In this document: one piece after another, positions 1-5,946 of the stretch
Numbering within the stretch: the first letter of the stretch is position 1
Layout of the letters: each line of letters starts with the position of its first letter
Source: JAHQVI01 sp964407075
GTDB lineage: Bacteria > Pseudomonadota > Alphaproteobacteria > Rhizobiales > Rhodomicrobiaceae
Reading direction: 5' to 3'
DNA length: 9,928 nucleotides
NCBI GenBank assembly: GCA_964407075.1
Contig: CAYOUE010000122.1
Span: 1-9,928, forward strand
Translations under genes and position numbers: made by a program
The notes under the pieces: model-generated
What the model was told of the DNA's origin: nothing
The model's database searches: none
The model's input: the letters and a program-made list of their open reading frames with translations, nothing else

Positions 1-1039
1 TGAGGCCGTTCTTGAAGATCTGCACATGGCCGGGGCAGTTCATCGGCTTGCAGCAATAGACCTTCTCGTCGGGCGTCTCCGCGATATACATGTTGTCGCG
101 GAATTTCTCCCAATGGCCGGACTGCTCCCACAGGGTGCGCTCCATCATGTCCGGCGAGTTCACCTCGACGAAGCCGGCCTTGGTCTGCACGCGGCGGATA
201 TAGTTCACCAGCGCCTGGAACATGGTCCAGCCCTTAGGGTGCCAGAACACCGAACCTTGCGCCTCCTCCTGGAAGTGGAACAGGTCCATCTCGCGCCCGA
301 GACGGCGATGGTCGCGCTTTTCCGCCTCCTCCAGCATCTTCAGATAGGCGTCGAGATCCTGCGGCTTCGCCCATGCGGTGCCGTAGATGCGTTGAAGCTG
401 CGGGTTGCGGTGATCGCCGCGCCAATATGCGCCCGCCAGCTTCTGCAGCTTGAACGCCTTGCCGATCTTGCCGGTCGAGGTCATGTGCGGGCCACGGCAC
501 AAATCGAGCCAGTCGCCCTGCCTGTAGATCTTCAGATCCTGACCATCGGGGATCGCGTCGACCAGCTCGACCTTGAAGCTCTCGCCCTGCTTCTTGAAAT
601 GGTCTTTCGCCTTCTTCCGGCTCCAGACTTCCTTGGTGAAGGGCTTATCGGCCGCGATGATCTCGTGCATCTTCGCCTCGATCTTTTCCAGATCGTCCGG
701 CGTGAAGCTCTCGTCGCGATGGAAATCGTAATAGAAGCCGTTCTCGATGACCGGGCCGATCGTGACCTGCGTGCCCGGATACAGCGCTTGCACGGCTTCG
801 GCCATGACATGCGCGCAGTCGTGCCGGATCAGCTCCAGCGCTTCGGGGTCTTCGCGGGTCAGGATCTTGACTGACGCGTCTTTCTCGATCGGATCGGCAA
901 GGTCCACCAACTCGCCGTCGAGCGACAGGGCGACGGCCTTCTTTGCGAGCGATTTCGAGATGGATGCTGCAAGGTCGGCTCCGGTGATGCCGGATTCGAA
1001 TTCGCGAACGGAATTGTCGGGGAAAGTCAGTCTGATCAT
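1..1039 (-). CDS. thrS: Threonyl-tRNA synthetase, N-terminal 346 residues (runs off left edge)
   Basis: Cytoplasmic class II aminoacyl-tRNA synthetase that charges tRNA-Thr with threonine and edits mischarged Ser-tRNA-Thr. Translating the minus strand from the ATG at 1039 gives MIRLTFPDNSVREF, followed by a TGS domain (about 1-62). The editing domain follows, with the HxxxH pair at His73/His77 and a CRGPH segment at Cys181/His185; these fall within one residue of the E. coli editing-site positions. The catalytic core begins near residue 240 and reaches KPMNCPGH at 331-338, where Cys335 matches the active-site zinc ligand. The remaining core (motifs 2 and 3) and the anticodon-binding domain lie beyond the edge, so the gene is cut by the window and not visibly broken. 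The start is supported by a GAGAGG Shine-Dalgarno sequence about 6 nt upstream and by the family N-terminus. It is transcribed divergently from the TAXI gene. A short hairpin sits just upstream of the ribosome binding site. Confidence 0.97.
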   Translation of the reverse strand, partial: MIRLTFPDNSVREFESGITGADLAASISKSLAKKAVALSLDGELVDLADPIEKDASVKILTREDPEALELIRHDCAHVMAEAVQALYPGTQVTIGPVIENGFYYDFHRDESFTPDDLEKIEAKMHEIIAADKPFTKEVWSRKKAKDHFKKQGESFKVELVDAIPDGQDLKIYRQGDWLDLCRGPHMTSTGKIGKAFKLQKLAGAYWRGDHRNPQLQRIYGTAWAKPQDLDAYLKMLEEAEKRDHRRLGREMDLFHFQEEAQGSVFWHPKGWTMFQALVNYIRRVQTKAGFVEVNSPDMMERTLWEQSGHWEKFRDNMYIAETPDEKVYCCKPMNCPGHVQIFKNGL

Positions 1040-1324
1040 GATGAACCTCTCACTCCCGCACACAAGAGCGGGTAAGACTAAGATGACTATCGCCTAACAT
1101 CAGTCCATCGCCGGATCAACGCCGAATGAGCTTGACGCGCATCTATTGCATACAATTCTTCGTTGACGGCAAGCCATGATGAACTCGACGTAAATTTACC
1201 TGAAAGGTTAATGCAGAACAGGCCCGAAAGCCTTGCGCGGAGTAGATCTTTAGTAAAGTTTTCAAAGCGGAATTCTTAATCTATAAGGATGCCTTGGCGC
1301 TGGAGGAAGAGGATTGGACATAAT
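1040..1324. other. Divergent intergenic region between thrS and the TAXI gene
   Basis: This 285-bp non-coding stretch must hold the promoters of both thrS (leftward) and the TAXI gene (rightward). It is visibly richer in A/T than the flanking genes. It contains a perfect 10-bp palindrome, GTAAATTTAC (1190-1199), and a CTTTA-G-TAAAG element near 1249-1259, either of which could be an operator. TTGACG occurs at 1132-1137 and at 1163-1168. Neither has a convincing -10 at 16-18 bp (TACAAT at 1151-1156 is 13 bp from the first), so I do not call specific promoters. No tRNA, riboswitch or small gene is evident. Confidence 0.5.
1055..1072 (-). promoter_or_regulatory. Candidate thrS leader hairpin (anticodon-arm-like)
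   Basis: In the thrS transcript, CCCGC (complement of 1068-1072) can pair with GCGGG (complement of 1055-1059). This gives a perfect 5-bp stem and an 8-nt loop, UCUUGUGU. The hairpin ends 15 nt before the start codon and only a few bases before the GAGAGG ribosome binding site. The loop includes U-UGU-G, and UGU is a threonine anticodon. E. coli ThrRS is known to repress its own mRNA by binding anticodon-arm-like hairpins upstream of thrS; that this short stem does the same is inference. It has only five base pairs and could be fortuitous. Confidence 0.3.
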
Positions 1325-2530
1325 ATGCGCAAGGCTACAGGTTTTATTCTGGCGGCGGCGTTCGCTTTGCTCAGCGGGGGGATGGTTGCGGCTCAGACCG
1401 GTGCGCCCGGCGGGCAGGAAAATGCGCAGGCGACCGGCGAATTCCGCATCGCTCAGGCCACCGGTACAACGGGCGGCGCGTCCGCTGACAGCTTCGTGGA
1501 AAATCTCAACGCCAACACGGTGACGGTCGTTTCGGGAAATCCGAACGGCACCTATCTTTACCTGGCCTACGACATGTCCGCCGTGCTCGACGACGGCAAT
1601 AATCTTCGCGTCCTGCCGATCGTCGGCAAAGGCGGCGCCCAGAACACCAAGGATATTCTGTATCTCAAGGGCATCGACATGGGCATCACCCAATCCGCGG
1701 TGCTCAGATACTACAATCGCACCGGCGAGGTCGGCCGCAACATTTCGAACCGCCTGCGATACATCACCCGCCTTTACAACGAGGAAATGCACCTTCTTGT
1801 CGCCGCAGACATCGACAGCATCGAGGACCTGCGCGGCAAGAAAGTCAATTTCAGCGATCCCGGCAGCGGCACCGAGCTGTCCAGCACCTTGATTTTCGAT
1901 TATCTCGACATTCCCGTGGATGTCGTGAATATGGGCCAGGCTGATGCTTTCGAAGCGATCAGGCGCGGGGAGATCGCAGCAACGGTCCTCATCGCCGGCA
2001 AGCCCAGCGGCGCATTCAGCAGACTGCAGGCCGACCCTTCCACATACAAACTTATCAACGTGCCCTATGCGCAGGCGTTGCAGGAAGAATATCTTCCCGC
2101 TGTCCTTACTCACGCCGACTATCCCAATCTGATCCCCGAGGGCGAGCAGATCGAAACGGTTGCGGCGAGCGCGGTGCTTGCGGTCTTCAACTGGGCGCCC
2201 GATAGCGAGCGTTACCGCCGCGTCGCGAGATTCACGCGCTCCTTCTTCGAGAATTTCGACAAGTTTCTCCAGAAGCCGCGTCATCCGAAATGGAAGGAAG
2301 TCAATCTCGCGGCCACGCTTCCCGGCTGGGTGCGCTTCGGTGCGGCGCAGGAAATCCTCGATAATGCGCCTGCTACCACTGCGAGCACAGCAACTCAGGA
2401 GCAGCTCAAACAGGAATTCAACAGGTTCCTGAGCAATCTCCCGGGCAGCACGCCCACCGGCGCAGCCCTGAGCGAGGAGCGGCGTGAAGCCCTGTTCCGC
2501 CGGTTCCTCGAATGGCGCGGATCCCAGTAA
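1325..2530 (+). CDS. TAXI-family TRAP transporter solute-binding protein (periplasmic, orphan)
   Basis: Predicted periplasmic receptor of the TAXI (TRAP-associated extracytoplasmic immunogenic) family, which captures small organic anions or amino-acid-like ligands for TRAP transporters. The 401-residue protein starts with a Sec signal peptide (MRKA, then a hydrophobic stretch ending VAAQ near residue 24). A Gly/Thr/Gln-rich linker with three AQ(A)TG repeats covers about 23-52. The TAXI fold spans about 65-345, with recognisable segments VVSGNPNGTYL, KGIDMGITQS, LRGKKVNFSDPGSGTE and the conserved region around PEGEQIETVA. A polar helix-forming tail follows (350-401). I chose ATG 1325 over ATG 1289 because it begins the signal peptide and has AGAGGA about 11 nt upstream; the earlier start would add MPWRWRKRIGHN ahead of it. 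No dctQ/dctM-type membrane gene lies nearby, so its partner must be elsewhere, or it acts without one. The ligand cannot be told from sequence. Confidence 0.92.
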   Translation: MRKATGFILAAAFALLSGGMVAAQTGAPGGQENAQATGEFRIAQATGTTGGASADSFVENLNANTVTVVSGNPNGTYLYLAYDMSAVLDDGNNLRVLPIVGKGGAQNTKDILYLKGIDMGITQSAVLRYYNRTGEVGRNISNRLRYITRLYNEEMHLLVAADIDSIEDLRGKKVNFSDPGSGTELSSTLIFDYLDIPVDVVNMGQADAFEAIRRGEIAATVLIAGKPSGAFSRLQADPSTYKLINVPYAQALQEEYLPAVLTHADYPNLIPEGEQIETVAASAVLAVFNWAPDSERYRRVARFTRSFFENFDKFLQKPRHPKWKEVNLAATLPGWVRFGAAQEILDNAPATTASTATQEQLKQEFNRFLSNLPGSTPTGAALSEERREALFRRFLEWRGSQ

Positions 2531-2560
2531 AGGCGGCGCCACGGGGCGACGTACCCGCCG

Positions 2561-3469
2561 TCACTTTCTTTTCCGCGGGCCGACTGTACGCTCGCGGTAG
2601 AGCAGGTAAAGGCCTGAACCGATGATGACGGAGCCGCCCGCCAGTGTCCATACGTCCGGCACGTCGGAGAAGACCGCATAGCCAAGCGCCGTCTGGGAAA
2701 CGAGGCCGATATAGGTGAATGGCGAGAGCACGGGCGCAGGCGTGTTCCGGTGCGCAAGGATCAGGAGATAGTGCCCTGCGCCGCCAATCGTGCCCGTCGC
2801 GAAAAGGAGGATCCAGATCAAGAGGTCAGGCGGCCAGACCCAGACATAGGCGGCGAGCGGGAACAGAAGGACTGTCCCGGCGAGCGGGGTGTGAATCTGG
2901 GTAATGAGCGATGAGTCGTGGCGCGCCAGATAGCGTGTAAGGACGATGTAACAGGCGTAGACCGACGTTGCCCCGAAGGAGTAGACGATCGCCCAGTGCA
3001 CGCCGCCGAAGCCGGGTCGCACGATCAGGAGCACGCCCGAGAAGCCGACCAGGATCGCGATGAATCGCCGCCAGCCGATCCATTCGTCGAGGATCGGTCC
3101 GGCAAGGATCGCGACTATGAACGGGGACAGGAAGAACATCGTTGCGATCAGGTCGAGCTGCAGATATCGCAGCGCCGCGAAATTCAGCGCCGTCGTCGAG
3201 AACAGCAGCACGCCTCGCAGCATCTGCAGGCCCGGCCGGGAAGATTTGAACGCCCGCATACAGTCGCGCGGGCCGAAAACCGCGATATTCAGCACAGCAT
3301 GGCTGAAAAACCGGAACCATGCGACCTGGAGAACGGGGAGCGCCGCGAAAGTCACGATGTATTTCGCCGCTGCATCCAGAAAGGAAAAGCTGACGATTGC
3401 GCAGCACATCAGTCCGATGCCTGCAAGCCGTGAGAAATCCCTGTCCGCTTGAGCCCAGGCCGGCGGCAT
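2561..3469 (-). CDS. EamA/DMT-superfamily permease, ten predicted helices
   Basis: Inner-membrane transporter of the drug/metabolite transporter superfamily; relatives export amino acids, metabolites or drugs. The 302-residue protein has the expected duplicated EamA architecture. Two five-helix halves are visible, roughly 15-145 and 155-292, with helices such as LAGIGLMCCAIVSFSFLDAA, MLRGVLLFSTTALNFAALRY, IATMFFLSPFIVAILAGPIL and, in the second half, APVLSPFTYIGLVSQTALGY. The second half ends at LAGGSVIIGSGLYLLYRER, followed by a short basic tail (RTVGPRKRK) that should face the cytoplasm. Length is normal for the family. GGAGA lies about 5 nt before the ATG, supporting the start. It converges with the TAXI gene, with only 30 bp between the stop codons, and is divergent from the lipoprotein gene, so it appears to be a single-gene unit. 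Substrate is unknown; EamA proteins cannot be assigned from sequence alone. Confidence 0.92.
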   Translation of the reverse strand: MPPAWAQADRDFSRLAGIGLMCCAIVSFSFLDAAAKYIVTFAALPVLQVAWFRFFSHAVLNIAVFGPRDCMRAFKSSRPGLQMLRGVLLFSTTALNFAALRYLQLDLIATMFFLSPFIVAILAGPILDEWIGWRRFIAILVGFSGVLLIVRPGFGGVHWAIVYSFGATSVYACYIVLTRYLARHDSSLITQIHTPLAGTVLLFPLAAYVWVWPPDLLIWILLFATGTIGGAGHYLLILAHRNTPAPVLSPFTYIGLVSQTALGYAVFSDVPDVWTLAGGSVIIGSGLYLLYRERTVGPRKRK

Positions 3470-3734
3470 CGCAATCTCCAGTTTCGTCTTGTTCGCAAGC
3501 GCACAATCTTAGATCAGATCGGCGCACCGATGTCTTGGCAATTCGTGACGCGCAGGCCGATGCGGCGTAAGGGCCGCCATGTCGTGCGGCGAGTCTTGTG
3601 GCCAATACATCGCAAACGCCGGGCATTCGCAACGAGGAGCATTGCCGCGCCTTCTTGCCGCCGCCTTGACAGGTTTGCTGGACTCGAATGGACTGCGTGC
3701 AAGTGCGAAGGTGAACTATGGGAATTCCGCAGAC
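3470..3734. other. Intergenic region between the DMT permease and the lipoprotein gene
   Basis: This 265-bp stretch lies between divergent genes and should hold both promoters. A consensus-like TTGACA occurs at 3666-3671 on the plus strand, but the sequence 16-18 bp downstream (around 3688-3694) does not resemble a -10 element. A reading frame runs through the region in phase with the lipoprotein from ATG 3579; it lacks a ribosome binding site and any protein-like features before the signal peptide. No structured RNA is evident. Confidence 0.4.
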
Positions 3735-3738
3735 ATGA
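3718..3738 (+). other. Six-codon reading frame overlapping the lipoprotein start (possible leader peptide)
   Basis: ATG 3718 is preceded at 5-nt spacing by AAGGTGA, the best Shine-Dalgarno match near the lipoprotein start. It encodes MGIPQT and stops at TGA 3736-3738, overlapping the lipoprotein ATG (3735-3737) as ATGA. This arrangement could couple translation of the lipoprotein to the short frame. It may equally be chance; there is no independent evidence that the peptide is made. Confidence 0.2.
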
Positions 3739-4415
3739 TCTCAACGGCACCTGAAGTCTCGAAACGGAACCGGAAGAGGGCCGCGCGCGCCGTGCTTGGC
3801 GCGATAGCGCTGTCCGTAGCGGCCGCGGGATGCGGCGGAGGATCCTCATCGGGACCGGACGCTTCCCTGAATGTGGCTGCGCCCGTGGAACTTATGCCGA
3901 AGCGCGATCCTTCTGCAGGCAGCGGCTACGCTCTGACCGCGCCGGTGGACGAGACCGAACTGCGCAAGGCTGTCGAGCGTTACAGGATCTCCAGGCAGCG
4001 CGGCGACAGCCAGATCGACTATGCCGGGGTCGACCTCAATGGCGACGGCAAGCCTGAGGCGGTCGTGCTGTTTGCGGGCGATGATTGGTGCGTCCAGACC
4101 GGTTGCTCGCTCGTAGTGTTCCAGAACGAAGCGACCGGCTTCCGCCCGGTGTCGCACGTCACCCGCGTCCGTCCCCCGATAATGGTCGGGCCCGGCGTCA
4201 ATTTCGGATGGAGCGATCTGATCGTGAATACCGGAGGCGGTCCTGCGCCGGTGCGCGCCGTAAGGCTCGGCTTTACCGGCAAAGGCTATCCGGGCAATGC
4301 GCTGCTCCAGCCAGAGCCGCTCGGCGAGACGGTTTCCCAGTCGCAGAGCGTCATCAACGAGAGCACGGCGTTCTCGGCCTTCTTCCAGCAATATGCTCAG
4401 AACGCGGCGCGATAG
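3735..4415 (+). CDS. Uncharacterised lipoprotein with DxNxDG-type loop
   Basis: Function unknown. From ATG 3735 the protein has 226 residues: a basic n-region (KRNRKRAARA), a hydrophobic core and a lipobox-like SVAAAGC with Cys33 as the likely lipidated residue, then a Gly/Ser-rich tether. The lipobox has Ala where Leu or Val is usual. A Leu/Arg-rich helix (72-90) precedes VDLNGDGKPEAVVLF, whose Asp100-x-Asn102-x-Asp104-Gly resembles the calcium-binding loops of EF-hand and FG-GAP proteins. Next come WCVQTGC (Cys119 and Cys124, a possible disulfide) and WSDLIVNTGGGP. This pattern recalls small secreted or lipid-anchored proteins of unknown role in many proteobacteria. The start is uncertain: the frame is open upstream to 3579, but only the 3735 start gives a clean lipoprotein signal. 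Its own ribosome binding site is weak. The 3' end overlaps the end of the monooxygenase gene by 19 bp. Confidence 0.82.
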   Translation: MISTAPEVSKRNRKRAARAVLGAIALSVAAAGCGGGSSSGPDASLNVAAPVELMPKRDPSAGSGYALTAPVDETELRKAVERYRISRQRGDSQIDYAGVDLNGDGKPEAVVLFAGDDWCVQTGCSLVVFQNEATGFRPVSHVTRVRPPIMVGPGVNFGWSDLIVNTGGGPAPVRAVRLGFTGKGYPGNALLQPEPLGETVSQSQSVINESTAFSAFFQQYAQNAAR

Positions 4416-5587
4416 CCGTAGAGCCAGTCGTTGCGCGCCAGCAGCCTCGACGGCGGCATTGCCGCAAGGACGAGGTTGCGCGCAAGCCGCATGGGGCCGC
4501 TCATATGATAGATTGCGCCCATGCGCGTCGCAGCCGCGCGCAGCTTTTCGACTCTGCTGCGCCGGCCTGCTTCATATGCGCGCAACGCCAATGCGGGATC
4601 TTCAGGCTCGCGGGCCATCTCGGACGCCAGAACAGCGGCGTCCTCGATCGCCATGACAGCTCCGGATGCAAGGAAAGGCATGACCGGGTGCGCTGCGTCG
4701 CCAAGCAGCGTGATCCGGCCTTGGCCCCATTCAGGCAAGGGAGGCATGTCGAGCAGCGGCCAGCACATCCAGTTGTCGAAATCCTGCAGCAGCGAATAGG
4801 GCGCGTCCGCCCAGTCCGCAAATTCAGACTTGAGAGTGAGGGGATCTCCGCGGCTCCCCCAGCTTTCGCGGTCAGCCGTCCCGCGTGTGACCGCAACCGC
4901 GTTCAGCGGGCCTTCAGGGCCACATGGGTAGCGGACGAAATGAACGCCGGGTCCCAGCCAGAGCTGGACATCATCGCCGTCAGGCGTCACGCCTCTTCCA
5001 TCGGCTGAGGCCGTCGCCCGCCACGCGATGCGTCCGGTCATGCGCGGCCGTCTGCCATGGAGGAGCGTCCGGGTCCGGGAGTGCACGCCGTCAGCGCCGA
5101 TCAGCGCGCAACCTTCGATCTCACGCCCGTCCGCGGACATCGCTGCGATTCCACCCGGCGTGCAGCGGAAACTGTACAGGCGGAAGCCGCATGTGAGAAC
5201 GACTCCGTCCTGCTCTGAGGCCTTGTCGCGGAGCAGCCGATGCAGCGCCGCGCGCTCCGCCACAAAGTAGGGCGCGCCGTAGCGGGCCAGGGCGGCGTCG
5301 CCCAGTGGAATCCTCGCAAGACGCCGCCCTGTCAGGCCGTCGCCGATCGCGAGCGCGCCGGGATGGGCGGCCTCGCGCTCCAGGGCATCGTCAAGCCCCC
5401 ACATGCGCAGAATATGTGCGCCGTTCGGCCCGATCTGGATGCCAGCGCCGTTTTCACCAAAGCGGGGCTCCGCTTCGAGCACATGCGACGATATGCCCTT
5501 GCGCGCGAGCGCAACCGCTGCGGACAAGCCGCCAATGCCGCCACCCGCAATCAGTACGGGGGCGTTACGCCGCCTTGCGGCCGTCAT
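4397..5587 (-). CDS. FAD-dependent monooxygenase (group A, salicylate hydroxylase-like)
   Basis: Predicted single-component NAD(P)H- and FAD-dependent hydroxylase of the group A family (PHBH fold), whose members hydroxylate phenolic or other aromatic compounds. The 396-residue sequence shows the N-terminal Rossmann motif GGGIGG (15-20), GAGIQIGPNG (47-56), as in salicylate and 3-hydroxybenzoate 6-hydroxylases, the DG motif GADGVHSRTR (164-173) and the GD motif LLGDAAHPVMPF (294-305). FLASGAVMAIEDA follows, with Ser where many relatives have Gln. The C-terminus (DWLYGYRAAF) is family-like and the length is normal. The 5' end overlaps the upstream zinc-protein gene by 23 bp and only CAGG directly precedes the ATG, so translation is probably coupled. 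No ring-cleavage or aromatic-catabolism genes flank it, so the substrate is open. A role in ubiquinone ring hydroxylation is possible but not shown. Confidence 0.93.
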   Translation of the reverse strand: MTAARRRNAPVLIAGGGIGGLSAAVALARKGISSHVLEAEPRFGENGAGIQIGPNGAHILRMWGLDDALEREAAHPGALAIGDGLTGRRLARIPLGDAALARYGAPYFVAERAALHRLLRDKASEQDGVVLTCGFRLYSFRCTPGGIAAMSADGREIEGCALIGADGVHSRTRTLLHGRRPRMTGRIAWRATASADGRGVTPDGDDVQLWLGPGVHFVRYPCGPEGPLNAVAVTRGTADRESWGSRGDPLTLKSEFADWADAPYSLLQDFDNWMCWPLLDMPPLPEWGQGRITLLGDAAHPVMPFLASGAVMAIEDAAVLASEMAREPEDPALALRAYEAGRRSRVEKLRAAATRMGAIYHMSGPMRLARNLVLAAMPPSRLLARNDWLYGYRAAF

Positions 5588-5819
5588 CCTGATGCAGACA
5601 ATAAGGGGGATCGGTCTGGTCGGCGCTCAGATTCGGATCATGGAGATACAGCGTCGAGCAATATGGGCACACGATCTGGCTGTCGCTTCCCATATCGAGA
5701 TAGACGTGCGGGTGGTCATGCGGCGGCTTCGCGCCCATGCATTTGAACTCCTTCACGCCGATATGAATTTTCTCCACGCCGACATCGTTGCAGAAGTGAG
5801 GGACGCCAGGTGCTGCCAT
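5565..5819 (-). CDS. CHCC zinc-finger protein, NDUFS6-like (zf-CHCC)
   Basis: 84-residue protein with the CHCC zinc-binding signature: Cys27-x8-His36-x14-Cys51-x2-Cys54, read from KCMGAKPPHDHPHVYLDM followed by IVCPYC. This is the motif of NDUFS6 (the 13-kDa subunit of mitochondrial complex I) and of its alphaproteobacterial homologues; a homologue is a known supernumerary subunit of Paracoccus denitrificans complex I. The likely role is zinc binding and assembly or stability of NADH:ubiquinone oxidoreductase on the cytoplasmic side of the inner membrane. The start at 5819 has AGGGA about 9 nt upstream. Its last 23 bp overlap the start of the monooxygenase gene, so the two form an operon with this gene first. 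No nuo genes are in the window, which is usual because this subunit is normally encoded apart from them. Confidence 0.88.
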   Translation of the reverse strand: MAAPGVPHFCNDVGVEKIHIGVKEFKCMGAKPPHDHPHVYLDMGSDSQIVCPYCSTLYLHDPNLSADQTDPPYCLHQDDGRKAA

Positions 5820-5946
5820 TAAAGATGATCCCTATTTCCTGTTGATCCGCGGCGATGCTGCCGCATGGTTCAAACGGCTGCAAGCGCTTTCTGGTAAAAA
5901 ACGAATCGAAAGGCTGCGGAGCGGCGGGCGAGGATAATTGTCGTCG

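Noticed and set aside
26..874. A 282-codon open frame on the plus strand at the left edge
   Set aside because: It is antisense to thrS, whose translation on the other strand is unambiguous.
1132..1156. TTGACG and TACAAT as a promoter pair upstream of the TAXI gene
   Set aside because: The spacer is 13 bp, too short for a sigma-70 promoter.
1262..2542. A 426-codon open frame on the minus strand covering the whole TAXI gene
   Set aside because: It is exactly antisense to a well-supported gene, has no family-like motifs, and long antisense frames arise readily in GC-rich DNA through codon-position bias.
2531..2575. Intrinsic terminator between the TAXI and DMT genes (GGCGG/CCGCC followed by a T-rich stretch)
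   Set aside because: The stem is only 5 bp with an 18-nt loop, competing pairings exist, and the T run is interrupted and begins 5 nt or more after the stem.
3666..3694. TTGACA as a -35 promoter box for the lipoprotein
   Set aside because: The -35 match is perfect, but no acceptable -10 hexamer lies 16-18 bp downstream.
3579..3734. N-terminal extension of the lipoprotein from ATG 3579
   Set aside because: It would bury the signal peptide and lipobox 50 residues inside the protein, and it lacks a ribosome binding site.
3530..3754. Small Arg-rich frame starting MSWQFVTRRPMRRKG
   Set aside because: No ribosome binding site, no homology that I recognise, and it runs into the lipoprotein coding region in another frame.
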